DNA from: Polaribacter tangerinus | GTDB lineage: Bacteria; Bacteroidota; Bacteroidia; Flavobacteriales; Flavobacteriaceae | Length of the DNA: 64,000 bases | Direction: 5' to 3' | NCBI RefSeq assembly: GCF_038024095.1 | Contig: NZ_CP150668.1 | Location: forward strand, 2,170,001 to 2,234,000 | Shown: piece by piece, positions 53,308 to 62,729 of the stretch | Layout: every line of letters begins with the position of its first letter | How positions within the stretch are numbered: position 1 is the first letter of the stretch | Position numbers and translations under genes: made by a program | The notes under the pieces: model-generated | What the model was told of the DNA's origin: nothing | Databases searched by the model: none | What the model saw: only the letters and a program-made list of their open reading frames with translations

Positions 53308-53769
53308 ATGGAAAATAAAGACAAATACTGGTTTGTAGTTTTTACGAAGCCAAAACAAGAGCTAAAGGTATTAGAAAGATTAGATGCTTTAGGAATAGTT
53401 GCTTATACGCCTGTGAAGACAGAAGTAAGACAGTGGTCTGATAGAAAGAAGAAGGTAAAAGTACCATTATTACCATCTATGGTATTGGTATATTTAAGTG
53501 AGCGAGATACAGCTACTGTTTTTAATGTAGCAGGTGTTGTGCGGTATTTATTTGATAATGGCGTGCGCGCAAAAGTGACAGAGTTAGAAGTAGTAGCATT
53601 AAAAAAATATGTGGCAGCTACCTATAGTGGGAAAGTAGAAAAGTTACACATTGGGGCTAGTATAAAAACACCAGCTTTCAACGAAGATGCTATCATCATT
53701 TCTGTAAAAGGGAATAAGTGTTTTGCCAAATTAAAAAAAATCGGAGCAACCATCTCTTTTAAGTTATAG
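53308..53769 (+). CDS. UpxY-type NusG-like antiterminator
   Basis: A 153-residue NusG paralogue read from ATG 53308 (MENKDKYWFVVFTKPKQELKVLERL). It has the NGN domain (RKKKVKVPLLPSMVLVYLSERDT) and a KOW-like C-terminus (KGNKCFAKLKKIGATISF). UpxY proteins let RNA polymerase read through long capsule operons. It sits inside the locus, before the second nucleotidyltransferase gene, separated by a 134-bp leader with hairpins. It probably controls expression of the genes that follow. Confidence 0.88.
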   Translation: MENKDKYWFVVFTKPKQELKVLERLDALGIVAYTPVKTEVRQWSDRKKKVKVPLLPSMVLVYLSERDTATVFNVAGVVRYLFDNGVRAKVTELEVVALKKYVAATYSGKVEKLHIGASIKTPAFNEDAIIISVKGNKCFAKLKKIGATISFKL

Positions 53770-53903
53770 TAGTTGGTTGTTTTTTTTGGTAAAAAATTCA
53801 TTACTGTGAGTGATGTGGGCGAAGCCGTATCTATTATTAAAGTTTTAATTGTTTGTAAAAGGAAATAATGTAACTACCGGTGGTAGTCGAGAAAAAATAA
53901 ATT
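53770..53903 (+). promoter_or_regulatory. hairpin-bearing leader after the UpxY gene
   Basis: This 134-bp segment has an ops-like short hairpin (ggc gaa gcc, 53818-53826, then gtatc) and a second hairpin (actacc / ggtagt, 53873-53887) 17 nt before the next ATG. It may be the site where UpxY loads onto RNA polymerase. The link is inference. Confidence 0.4.
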
Positions 53904-54320
53904 ATGAAAGTAGGAATCACCTTTTCAACCTTTGATCTTTTTCATGCAGGGCATGTAAAGATGCTGGAAGAAGCAAAGCGTCAGTGCAACTATTTAATTG
54001 TAGGCTTGCAGTTAGACCCTTCGTTGGATCGCCCAGAGAAAAATGGGCCTTCACAGTCTATTATAGAACGTTATATTCAACTCAAAGGATCCAAGCATAT
54101 CGATGAAATTGTGCCCTATGTCTCGGAGCAAGATTTAGAAGATATTTTGCGATCATTTAAGATTGATGTAAGAATCATTGGCGATGAGTATAAGGAAAAA
54201 AACTTTACGGGTAGAAGCTACTGTGAAGAAAAGGGAATCGAGATTTATTATAATTCAAGAGATCACAGATTCTCTTCGAGTGGACTTAGAAAACAAGTGA
54301 AATCAGTAGAAGATAAATAA
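53904..54320 (+). CDS. TagD-like nucleotidyltransferase, copy 2
   Basis: A 138-residue paralogue of the protein at 43832. The same motifs are present (FDLFHAGHVKML, RYIQLKGSKHIDEIVPY, IDVRIIGDEY, HRFSSSGLR). It is followed 3 bp later by the second UDP-glucose dehydrogenase, just as in the first pair, so a two-gene block has been duplicated. The substrate is unknown. Confidence 0.82.
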   Translation: MKVGITFSTFDLFHAGHVKMLEEAKRQCNYLIVGLQLDPSLDRPEKNGPSQSIIERYIQLKGSKHIDEIVPYVSEQDLEDILRSFKIDVRIIGDEYKEKNFTGRSYCEEKGIEIYYNSRDHRFSSSGLRKQVKSVEDK

Positions 54321-54323
54321 GAA

Positions 54324-55661
54324 ATGAATATCACAGTTATAGGATCAGGATATGTTGGGCTCGTCTCAGGAACTTGTTTTGCAGAGATGGGAAACAGGGT
54401 TACTTGCGTAGACATAGATCCGGTCAAGATTGAAAAATTAAATCAAGGGATCATTCCTATTTTTGAACCTGGTTTAGAGACGATGGTTTTAAAAAATGTA
54501 AAGAATAAGAACCTGTTTTTTACTACGGAATTAAATGAAGCTTTACAGAATTCTGAAATTGCATTTATAGCGGTTGGAACCCCTATGGGAGATGATGGTT
54601 CTGCTGATTTACAATATGTATTGGCTGTAGCGAAATCTATAGGCCAGTCGATGCAAAAAAGATTGATTGTGGTCGATAAGTCTACTGTGCCAATAGGGAC
54701 TGCAGATAAGGTTAAGGCGACCATTCAAAAAGAGTTAGATGAAAGAGGTTCTGATTTACAGTTTGATGTGGTTTCTAATCCTGAATTTTTAAAAGAGGGA
54801 GCTGCTATTGCAGATTTCATGAAGCCAGATCGAGTAGTGATAGGAACTGATTCTGATTATGCTACAGAGAAAATGAAACAGTTATATCATCCTTTCTGTA
54901 TGTCCAGAGATCGTTTCATTTCCATGGACATTCGTTCTGCTGAAATGACAAAATATGCTGCCAATGCAATGTTGGCTACAAAAATATCTTTTATGAATGA
55001 AATTGCCAATATCTGTGAAAAAGTAGGGGCAGATGCCAATCAAGTACGAATTGGAATTGGCTCAGATCAGCGTATAGGATATAGTTTTATATACCCAGGT
55101 GCAGGCTATGGTGGTTCTTGTTTTCCAAAAGATGTAAAAGCACTCACAAAAATAGCCAAAGAAAATGGCTATACTGCGCAATTGATCACCGCAGTAGAAG
55201 AAGTAAATGATGCCCAGAAATTAGTAATAGCACAAAAAATTATAACTCGTTTTGGAGAAGACCTGACTGGATTTACTTTTGGTATTTGGGGCTTGGCCTT
55301 TAAACCAGGAACTGATGACATGCGTGAAGCACCAGCTATTTATGTAATTAAAGAATTGGTAAGTAGAGGAGCTAAAATTAAGGCCTATGATCCGAAGGCG
55401 ATTGATGAAGCAAAGGCCCATTATTTAAAAGGAATTCAAAATATAACGTATATGTCCTCTAAATATGATGTTTTAAAAGATTCAGATGCACTCGTATTAC
55501 TTACTGAGTGGAAAGAATTTCGTTCACCTGATTTTGAAGAAATAAAAGTACAATTAAAAAATCCTGTTATTTTTGATGGTCGAAATCAATATGTTTCAAT
55601 TAACTTAGATTTAAAAGGAATAGAATATCACTCTATAGGTAAGAAAAACGCAACATGCTAG
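54324..55661 (+). CDS. ugd: UDP-glucose 6-dehydrogenase, copy 2
   Basis: A 445-residue enzyme making UDP-glucuronate, starting MNITVIGSGYVGLVSGTCFAEMGNRVTCV. Catalytic Cys is in GAGYGGSCFPKD and the hinge FKPGTDDMREAP is present. It is nearly collinear with 44264-45610. It starts 3 bp after its partner and overlaps the next gene by 7 bp. Whether both are active together or used under different conditions is unknown. Confidence 0.93.
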   Translation: MNITVIGSGYVGLVSGTCFAEMGNRVTCVDIDPVKIEKLNQGIIPIFEPGLETMVLKNVKNKNLFFTTELNEALQNSEIAFIAVGTPMGDDGSADLQYVLAVAKSIGQSMQKRLIVVDKSTVPIGTADKVKATIQKELDERGSDLQFDVVSNPEFLKEGAAIADFMKPDRVVIGTDSDYATEKMKQLYHPFCMSRDRFISMDIRSAEMTKYAANAMLATKISFMNEIANICEKVGADANQVRIGIGSDQRIGYSFIYPGAGYGGSCFPKDVKALTKIAKENGYTAQLITAVEEVNDAQKLVIAQKIITRFGEDLTGFTFGIWGLAFKPGTDDMREAPAIYVIKELVSRGAKIKAYDPKAIDEAKAHYLKGIQNITYMSSKYDVLKDSDALVLLTEWKEFRSPDFEEIKVQLKNPVIFDGRNQYVSINLDLKGIEYHSIGKKNATC

Positions 55662-56389
55662 GTATAATTATTCAAGCTAGATTGGGATCAACGAGGTTAC
55701 CTGGTAAAGTTACATTACCTTTTTATAATGGTAAAGGAATATTAGAGTTAATTATTGATAACTTAAGTTCTAATTTTAAAAACACTCCAATCATTATCGC
55801 AACAACCAATAGCCAAAAAGATGATGAAATTTTTAAATTAGCTAATGATAAAAATATAAAATGTTTTCGTGGTAGTGAGAACAATGTTTTAGATAGGTTT
55901 ATTAAAGCAGCAGAATATTTCGGACTTACTGAAATTATTAGAGTATGTTCAGATAATCCTTTTTTAAATATCAGTAGTTTAAAATTTTTGATTAACAATT
56001 TTAACAATTCAGAATATGACTACGTGTCTTTTAAAACTTCTAATAATATACCAATCATAAAAACACATTATGGTTTATGGGCTGAAGGAGTAAAACTCAA
56101 TTCTATTAAAAAAATTATAACAGAAAATAAGATATATTTAGAGCATGTAACCAACTATATTTATGAACATCCAAATGATTTTAAAATAAAACTTTTTCAA
56201 ATTGAAAAAGAAAATGATAGTATTAGACTAACTACTGATACAAAAGAAGATTTTTTATTAAATAAAGAAATTTTTTCTGAGATAGTAAAAATTGATAATA
56301 TGGATATAAAAGATTTTATTAAATATATTTCTAACAATAATATTTGGCTAAAAAAAATGCGAGAACAAATAAAAAATAATTTAAAATAA
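55655..56389 (+). CDS. SpsF/KdsB-like cytidylyltransferase
   Basis: A 244-residue nucleotidyltransferase with the signature IIQARLGSTRLPGKVTLPF at the N-terminus (nucleotide binding), ATTNSQKDDEI and RGSENNVLDRFIKAAEYFGLTEIIRVCSDNPF (metal-binding Asp region). This matches the spore-coat SpsF and KdsB/NeuA cytidylyltransferase group. With the NeuB-like and KdsC-like genes that follow, it would make a CMP-activated nonulosonic acid. It begins within the end of ugd and ends at the NeuB-like start. Confidence 0.82.
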   Translation: MLGIIIQARLGSTRLPGKVTLPFYNGKGILELIIDNLSSNFKNTPIIIATTNSQKDDEIFKLANDKNIKCFRGSENNVLDRFIKAAEYFGLTEIIRVCSDNPFLNISSLKFLINNFNNSEYDYVSFKTSNNIPIIKTHYGLWAEGVKLNSIKKIITENKIYLEHVTNYIYEHPNDFKIKLFQIEKENDSIRLTTDTKEDFLLNKEIFSEIVKIDNMDIKDFIKYISNNNIWLKKMREQIKNNLK

Positions 56390-57441
56390 TGAAAAATAAA
56401 ACATATGTAATTGGTGAAATTGGACAAAATCATAATGGTTCTGTAGATATAGCTAAATTGTTAGTAGATGTTGTTTCTAGACCAATACATGATAAACTAT
56501 TTGGCCAAGAATTAAAAATAATGGATGCTGTTAAGTTAACTAAGAGAGATTTAAAGCAAGAATTATCAGCTTCTCAAATGAATCGTCCGTATGCAAATAA
56601 TAATTCTTTCGGAGCTACATATGGAGAACATCGAGAATTTTTAGAATTGAATGATGAAGAGCATTTTGAAGTTTATAAATATGCAAAAGAAAAAGGACTT
56701 GATTTTATAGAAACTTTATGTGCTAAGGGATGTTTAAGTATATTAAAATTATTTACTCCAGACAAACTTAAAGTGGCTTCTAGAGATTTAACAAATTTGC
56801 CGTTGCTAGATGCATTAGCTGAAACAAAAATTCCTATTATTTTTTCTACCGGTATGGGAGGTAAAAAAGAAATTGATGATGCTATAGGTGTAATTTCAAA
56901 ACATCATAATAATATTTCTATATTACATTGTGTTTCTGAATATCCTACTAGATATGAAAATGTAAATTTAAAAACAATTTCATACCTCCAAAAAAATTAT
57001 TCACAATACACAATAGGTTATTCAGATCATACTATTGGTATAGCTACTCCTTTAGCAGCAATAGCTATGGGAGCTAAAATAATAGAAAAACATATTACAT
57101 TAGATAGACAAATGAAAGGTACCGACCAAATAGGTTCTTTAGCTATTGATGGTATTTACAGAATGATGCGTGATATACGTAATCTGGATAAATCAATTGG
57201 TAACGAAGAAATTTATATTGAAGATTCGGTTGCTATTGCAAAAGAGAAATTAGAAAGATCTATAGCTACAAATAAGGATATTGTATCAGGTAGCGTCATA
57301 ACTGCTGATGATATTCACATGTTGAGTCCAGGAGATGGTTTTAAATGGACTGAAAGAAGTAAAATAATAGGAAAGGAAGTTATTAATGATATTTCTAAAG
57401 ACGAAATTATTTACCGTTCTAACATAAAAGATTTTGAATAA
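56389..57441 (+). CDS. NeuB/SpsE-like nonulosonic-acid synthase
   Basis: A 350-residue synthase joining phosphoenolpyruvate to a C6 (or C6-phosphate) sugar. It has the NeuB fold: GEIGQNHNGSVDIAKLLVD, KVASRDLTNLPLLDALA, IFSTGMGG, ILHCVSEYPT, IGYSDHTIGIATPLAAIAMGAKIIEKHITLDR. A C-terminal antifreeze-like SAF domain follows (ERSIATNKDIVSGSVITADDIHMLSPGDGF). The start overlaps the previous stop, and the end overlaps the KdsC-like gene by 8 bp. Confidence 0.92.
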   Translation: MKNKTYVIGEIGQNHNGSVDIAKLLVDVVSRPIHDKLFGQELKIMDAVKLTKRDLKQELSASQMNRPYANNNSFGATYGEHREFLELNDEEHFEVYKYAKEKGLDFIETLCAKGCLSILKLFTPDKLKVASRDLTNLPLLDALAETKIPIIFSTGMGGKKEIDDAIGVISKHHNNISILHCVSEYPTRYENVNLKTISYLQKNYSQYTIGYSDHTIGIATPLAAIAMGAKIIEKHITLDRQMKGTDQIGSLAIDGIYRMMRDIRNLDKSIGNEEIYIEDSVAIAKEKLERSIATNKDIVSGSVITADDIHMLSPGDGFKWTERSKIIGKEVINDISKDEIIYRSNIKDFE

Positions 57442-57961
57442 ACTACCAAAACTTGTAATTACAGATATTGATGGTGTTTGGACAGATGGAGGAATGTTTT
57501 ATGATAACCATCAAGGTGAATGGAAAAAGTTTAATACCGCAGATAGTGTGGGAGTATTGTATTTAAAATTATTAAATATTCCTATTGCAATTATAACAGG
57601 GGAAGATACTCAGATTGTTAAACGAAGAGCTGAAAAGCTAAAAATAGAATATACCTATTTGGGAGTGTCAGATAAAGTAAAATTAGCAAAAGATTTAATA
57701 GAAAATTTAAATATTAGTTTCGAAGATGTTGCCTTTATAGGGGACGAAATTAATGATTTAGAATTATTAAAATTAGTTGGTATTAGTGCTGCTCCAAAAA
57801 ATGCTGCAAGTATTGTGAAAAAATCAGTGAAAATTAATTTAGAAACAAATGGTGGTGATGGTGCATTTAGAGATTTTGTTGTTCAAATGTTATCCAAGTA
57901 TGGAATAAATGAAATAGATATTTACAATAAATATTTGGAAAACAAAAAACTAACTCAATAA
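57434..57961 (+). CDS. KdsC-like HAD phosphatase
   Basis: A 175-residue HAD phosphatase. The start is TTG at 57434, inside the NeuB-like gene; no ATG fits. The nucleophile is in VITDIDGVWTDGG (D in DIDG), then ITGEDTQIV and GDEINDLELLKLVG (Mg-binding Asp pair). KdsC-like phosphatases remove phosphate from Kdo-8-P; in a NeuB context they may dephosphorylate a nine-carbon 9-phosphate. The position as third gene of a CMP-transferase/NeuB/KdsC triad suggests KDN-type synthesis, as in Bacteroides thetaiotaomicron. Confidence 0.85.
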   Translation: MNKLPKLVITDIDGVWTDGGMFYDNHQGEWKKFNTADSVGVLYLKLLNIPIAIITGEDTQIVKRRAEKLKIEYTYLGVSDKVKLAKDLIENLNISFEDVAFIGDEINDLELLKLVGISAAPKNAASIVKKSVKINLETNGGDGAFRDFVVQMLSKYGINEIDIYNKYLENKKLTQ

Positions 57962-58038
57962 TTAAAATATTGTTTACTGTGATTTTGAAATATATACTTA
58001 ACCTATTAATTAATGTTTAATAATAATTTTTTCTTATT

Positions 58039-59334
58039 GTGAATAAAATCAACATATTTAAAGGAGGCTTTAAAAAAGATTTATCAATTTATTTTGTAGG
58101 AAATCTTGTGAATGCCTCTATTCCATTTCTTCTTCTTCCAATATTAACACGTATACTTTCACAAGAGGAATATGGAGAAGTTACTATGTTTTTATTATTA
58201 GTTAGTTTATTAAATGGTTTTCTAGGTTTTAACACCCACTCATACTTGTTAAGGAAATACTATGATTTAGATTCAGAAAAAAATAAAAAAGATGCAAATA
58301 ATTCATCTATATTAATATTAATACTATCATTTATATCTGTTACTATAATCATATTTTTTTTTGGTCCTGAACTATCTAATATTTTTGGGCTGAATAATAT
58401 GCAATTATATTTAGCTGCTTTGGCTAGCGCTTTTATTTTTCTAATAAACTTTAGATTAGTTCATTGGCAAGTTAGAAGAAAAGTTTTTAAATATACTTTT
58501 CTCCAATTCTTTCTTGCAATATCTAATCTTTTAATTACATCAATATTTTTATATTTTTTCTTTAATGGTTCTCAAACTAGAATAGATGCATATGTTTTAA
58601 GTGCAATTTTAACTGGTTTAATCGCATTTATATTGATTTTAAAGGATAATCTTTTGACATTTGAGATTCCTTCCAAGGATATTTTTTTTGATGCTTTAAA
58701 ATTTGGAGTACCTTTAATATTTCATGTAACAGGTTCTTTTTTATTAATATCAGCTGATAGATTAGTGATAAAAGAGGTTTTATCTCTTTCTGATGTAGGT
58801 GTTTACATGGTGGCAATTCAGGTATCTTTAGTGTTAAATATTACTTTTTCAGCAATAAATAAAGCTTATATTCCCTGGTTATTTGAGCTTTTACCAAAGA
58901 AAAACAATCAGATTAATTTAAAAATTGTTAGATTGACTTTAATATATTTCGGTATCCTAATAGTAATTGTTTTTTTAGGTTTTTTTTTAGCTCCAATAAT
59001 TTTAAAATTTATAGTTGGAAGCTGTTTTAAAGCTGCTGCAAGTCTAGTTGGTTATATTGTGCTTGGACAGTGTTTTTTTGGTGCTTATTTGATGGTAACA
59101 AATTATATATTTTATGTTAAAAAAACACATTATTTGGCATTAATTACGATTTCTTGCGGCATATTCAACTTGTTAATACTTTATTTTATGACAACTAATT
59201 ATGGGTTACTAGGGACAGCTTATTCATTTATTATTTCCATGATGATCAGATTTGTAGCCACGGCTATAGTTAGTAATAGATTGTACCCTATGCCATGGAA
59301 GAATGGAATATTATCTTTAATTACAAGAAACTAA
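58039..59334 (+). CDS. Wzx-type polysaccharide flippase
   Basis: A 431-residue membrane protein with about twelve hydrophobic segments, using GTG at 58039 as start. It is of the MATE/MVF-like superfamily (FVGNLVNASIPFLLLPILTRILSQEEYGEVTMF; SVGVYMVA-like SDVGVYMVAIQVSLVL). It would flip the lipid-linked repeat unit across the inner membrane. It lies 77 bp after the phosphatase, before a sialyltransferase-like gene. Confidence 0.88.
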   Translation: MNKINIFKGGFKKDLSIYFVGNLVNASIPFLLLPILTRILSQEEYGEVTMFLLLVSLLNGFLGFNTHSYLLRKYYDLDSEKNKKDANNSSILILILSFISVTIIIFFFGPELSNIFGLNNMQLYLAALASAFIFLINFRLVHWQVRRKVFKYTFLQFFLAISNLLITSIFLYFFFNGSQTRIDAYVLSAILTGLIAFILILKDNLLTFEIPSKDIFFDALKFGVPLIFHVTGSFLLISADRLVIKEVLSLSDVGVYMVAIQVSLVLNITFSAINKAYIPWLFELLPKKNNQINLKIVRLTLIYFGILIVIVFLGFFLAPIILKFIVGSCFKAAASLVGYIVLGQCFFGAYLMVTNYIFYVKKTHYLALITISCGIFNLLILYFMTTNYGLLGTAYSFIISMMIRFVATAIVSNRLYPMPWKNGILSLITRN

Positions 59335-59398
59335 TACTTGTAAGTATATTTATTATCAGATTCTTGTTTATGTTTAATGATTACTTCTTTATATAACA

Positions 59399-60415
59399 AT
59401 GAAAAATACTATTATCGTTGAGTCACCCTTTCAAATGCTATGCGCAATTAGTTTTATTAATCAGAATCTTAAAAATGAAATTAATCAAATTTATTTTATA
59501 AATGATAAAGTTTCAAAAAATATTAAGATGACAAAAGAAATAATTAAACTTTTGTCTTTTAAAAGTTCACTTTTTAACATCATAGATATAAGAAATACTT
59601 TCATATTTAAAAGATATATGGTTTTTTTTAGATTACTTTTAATTGTCAGAAAAAATAATGGGACTCTGATAGTTGGTGATTTAAATCAATCTTATCTTAG
59701 ATTTATATGTAATAAATTTTACGGAAAGAAAATTGCTATTGATGATGGTTTTGGGTCTATTGTTGCTCACGACAGAATTATTAATGGTTTTAACTCAACC
59801 ACAGAAGTTATAAAAAATATATTATCTTTTGGTTATTACAAATCTATATATCCTAAAGATATTGAGTTTCATACTATTTATAGTAATTATCTAAAGGGGG
59901 GGAACACCTTTGAACATAATTTAATTTTAGGGATTGAAAAAAATAAATTAATCAAGATAGAGAGAAAATTATTTTTTATAGGACAACCATTAATTAATGA
60001 TGGTATAGTTGAAGAATCTATATATCTTGATTATTTATGTAATGCAGCAATGATTTTTCAAGAACATGAGTTATTTTATTTACCTCACAGAAGAGAAAGC
60101 CAGGAGATATTAGAAAAAATTAAAGAGCAAAACTTTTCTCTTATTAATACTAAACTCATAGCCGAATTAGAATTTTTAACAAAACAAGAATTGCCCTCAG
60201 TTTTTTTGGGTTTTTATTCTACTGCTTTACTTAATATTAAAAAGGTTTTAAATAATAAAGATATTTCTTTCTATTATAAGGAATTAGATAATAAAATTTT
60301 GAAAAGGCCTATTGAAAATCTAAAAAAAGTTTATGAAATTTTTGAAACAGAGGGGATTAAAAATTTTGATATCTATGATTTACCCAAAAATAAGTCATTT
60401 TTAAATATTAATTGA
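59399..60415 (+). CDS. putative sialyltransferase-like protein (GT52/POLYST type)
   Basis: A 338-residue protein. The N-terminus (MKNTIIVESPFQMLCAISFINQNL) matches the SPFQ.LCA pattern of bacterial GT52 and polysialyltransferase-type enzymes. Later segments include GKKIAIDDGFGSIV and LFYLPHRRESQEILEKI (the HRRE / HPR-like patch) and SVFLGFYSTALLNIKK, as in CMP-sialic acid users. With the CMP-nonulosonate genes upstream it may transfer that sugar into the glycan. The similarity is short and partial. Confidence 0.65.
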   Translation: MKNTIIVESPFQMLCAISFINQNLKNEINQIYFINDKVSKNIKMTKEIIKLLSFKSSLFNIIDIRNTFIFKRYMVFFRLLLIVRKNNGTLIVGDLNQSYLRFICNKFYGKKIAIDDGFGSIVAHDRIINGFNSTTEVIKNILSFGYYKSIYPKDIEFHTIYSNYLKGGNTFEHNLILGIEKNKLIKIERKLFFIGQPLINDGIVEESIYLDYLCNAAMIFQEHELFYLPHRRESQEILEKIKEQNFSLINTKLIAELEFLTKQELPSVFLGFYSTALLNIKKVLNNKDISFYYKELDNKILKRPIENLKKVYEIFETEGIKNFDIYDLPKNKSFLNIN

Positions 60416-60417
60416 TC

Positions 60418-61215
60418 ATGTCAAATAAACCATTGATAAGTGTTCTAATAACAACATTTAATGCGGAATCAACAATACAAAAAACTTTAGATTCTATAAA
60501 GAATCAATCTTTTCAAGATTTTGAAATTGTATTAATAGATGATGGTTCCAATGATCAAACAATATCAATAACTAAGAACTGGAGAAAAATAAATAATATT
60601 TCTTGTGATTTTCATTACAAAAGTAAAATAGGAAGGGCTAACGCTTTAAATTTTGGAATAAAGAACTCTTCAGGTGAATTCATTAGCATTTGTGATGGAG
60701 ACGATTTATGGCATCGTGATAAATTAAAAATTCAATGTGATCAATTAAAACAGGGTATAGATTTTATATTTTCTAGTTATTCAGATTTCACTAATTTAAA
60801 ACCAATAGAAGAAAGAAATGACGATATTATTTTTTTTAAGATAGATGAATCTTATTTTTTGAAAAATTTAAACAAGTTTTGTCATAGTTCTCTTTTAATT
60901 AAAAAAAATAATATTGAATATAAAATAATTAAATCTCAGTTAGATATAGAATTATACATTAGATTATTTCAACAAAACCTTAAAGGAATATTTATTGAAA
61001 ATACATTAGTTTACAAAAGAATTCATAAAGATCAAAAATTCGAATCTAAAAATAATTTTAAATATCGATTAAACGGCATTAATATTATTAAAAATAGTTT
61101 AATTAAAAATAGACTCATATATAAGTTGCTAATTGAATATCTTAAACTTATTCTTTCTCTATTGCCAATGAATTTCAGGATATTCATTAAAAAATTAAAA
61201 AAAACTAATGTTTAG
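60418..61215 (+). CDS. family 2 glycosyltransferase
   Basis: A 265-residue GT-A fold enzyme read from ATG at 60418 (a TTG six nt upstream is inside the previous stop region). It begins PLISVLITTFNAESTIQKTLDSIKNQSFQDFEIVLIDDGSND, with the acidic nucleotide-sugar motif ICDGDDLW as the DxD. The C-terminal part is basic and ends with a hydrophobic-basic region for membrane association. Acceptor and sugar are unknown. It is next to the polymerase gene, overlapping it by 8 bp. Confidence 0.92.
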   Translation: MSNKPLISVLITTFNAESTIQKTLDSIKNQSFQDFEIVLIDDGSNDQTISITKNWRKINNISCDFHYKSKIGRANALNFGIKNSSGEFISICDGDDLWHRDKLKIQCDQLKQGIDFIFSSYSDFTNLKPIEERNDDIIFFKIDESYFLKNLNKFCHSSLLIKKNNIEYKIIKSQLDIELYIRLFQQNLKGIFIENTLVYKRIHKDQKFESKNNFKYRLNGINIIKNSLIKNRLIYKLLIEYLKLILSLLPMNFRIFIKKLKKTNV

Positions 61216-62236
61216 TTTAAATTCATATTATATTTTTTATTTGTTTCTGTGTTACATTACTTTTATTTTAGAAATTAGTAAAGGAACTGTTTTTACAAAA
61301 TTTAAAGACTCTAATTATAAAATTTTTATATGGATAATTATTGGTTTTTTAGGTTTGATTTTTGGTCTTAGAGATATTAACTTTGGGACTGATACATACA
61401 AATATCTTAATTTCATTAAATTTCCAATTGATATAACTAGTTTTATTATTTATGATGATATAGGAATTTTTATTCTGATAAAATATTTAAAATTATTTTT
61501 TTCTTCAAATATAACCTCAATTATAATTTCAATCTTATCAGTTTATCTTTACATTAGTAGCTATAGAAAGATAATTGGAGATAATTCTATTTATTTTATA
61601 CCTTTAATTCTAAGTTTTTTTTGGTTTATTGATTTAAATTCAAATTTATTAAAAGCAGGTTTAGCTTACGGATTTATATTGTGTGCATTAGCTCATTCAA
61701 AGCGAAAGAACATACTTTTCACAATTGCATTTTTGTTTCATTCAAGTAGTATTATTTTTTTTGTGGCCTACAGAATTAGAAATTTTATAAGAACAAAGAC
61801 GTTATTATTATTATGGTTTATTTGTAATATTTTTTCATATTTTGAATTTGGGTTATACAATGCCATATTGTATTTAATCAATTATATAAATCCAAATTTA
61901 GCTGATATTTTAAATATCAAAAATATTTTATTGTCAGAATCTTATAAAACAGGTTTTAGAATTGATTTTTCAATTTATAGTTTCCTTGCAATTGCACCAT
62001 TTATTTTAAAAATTTTTAAAGGAAAAAATTTTGATTTATTAAATTTATACATCATCTTAAATTCATTATTTGTTTTATCTTATAATGTTCCGTATTCAAA
62101 TAGACTTGGTTTATTATCTTTTATATTAATGCCTATAATTCTTTATCAATCTTTCGACCAAAATAATTACAAGCGCCAGTTCTATTTTCCAATTTATATT
62201 TTAGTTTCATCAATATTTACTTATTTAATTTTATAA
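61208..62236 (+). CDS. Wzy-like O-antigen/capsule polymerase (EpsG type)
   Basis: A 342-residue protein with about ten membrane segments. It matches the EpsG-type pattern: FGLRDINFGTDTYKYLNFIKF near the N-terminus (the DTxxY motif), then multiple helices and a central HSSSIIFFVAYRIRNF. It would join repeat units in the periplasm. As usual for polymerases the sequence is poorly conserved, so position and topology carry weight. It begins within the previous gene. Confidence 0.75.
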   Translation: MFSLNSYYIFYLFLCYITFILEISKGTVFTKFKDSNYKIFIWIIIGFLGLIFGLRDINFGTDTYKYLNFIKFPIDITSFIIYDDIGIFILIKYLKLFFSSNITSIIISILSVYLYISSYRKIIGDNSIYFIPLILSFFWFIDLNSNLLKAGLAYGFILCALAHSKRKNILFTIAFLFHSSSIIFFVAYRIRNFIRTKTLLLLWFICNIFSYFEFGLYNAILYLINYINPNLADILNIKNILLSESYKTGFRIDFSIYSFLAIAPFILKIFKGKNFDLLNLYIILNSLFVLSYNVPYSNRLGLLSFILMPIILYQSFDQNNYKRQFYFPIYILVSSIFTYLIL

Positions 62237-62242
62237 TAAATT

Positions 62243-62728
62243 ATGATTAAATTCCTAAGAAATTTATTTTATTTTTTTCATCATCTAACTTATTTGAGGT
62301 TTCTCAGAAATGATATTGTACTCGTAGATCTAGATTTTACATTATTTGACAATTATAAACTAAAAAAAAAATTCCCAAATGAAAATTTTTATTCACTTGA
62401 TATTGAATTAAACGATGTTGTTAAAAAAGAATTAGGTCAGTACAATAAAGAAAATATTTACATATTCACTGCAAGAGGTTCAATAAATTCTCAAAAGACA
62501 ATAAGACAATTAAAAATCCTTGATTTTAAAAATTTCAATAGAATACTTTTTATTGGAAAAACTGAATACAAATTTTTCTTTCTTAAAATGAATGATTTAT
62601 TCTTCAAAAAAAACATTATACTCTATGATGATTTTCAAGATTATAATTTTAAAACTGCAAAATTAATTCCTAAATCACCTCCAGAATTTATTTATACAAA
62701 TCATATAAATCCTATTAATCTTAAGTAA
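62243..62728 (+). CDS. HAD-superfamily-like protein
   Basis: A 161-residue protein with an N-terminal HAD-like motif VLVDLDFTLFDN (D in DLDFTL as nucleophile), then IYIFTARGS (motif II-like) and a late IILYDDFQDYNF (acidic motif III-like, DD). These fit a small phosphatase or phosphotransferase. The role in the glycan locus is unknown. It lies 6 bp after the polymerase and 1 bp before the ATP-grasp gene. Confidence 0.65.
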   Translation: MIKFLRNLFYFFHHLTYLRFLRNDIVLVDLDFTLFDNYKLKKKFPNENFYSLDIELNDVVKKELGQYNKENIYIFTARGSINSQKTIRQLKILDFKNFNRILFIGKTEYKFFFLKMNDLFFKKNIILYDDFQDYNFKTAKLIPKSPPEFIYTNHINPINLK

Positions 62729-62729
62729 A

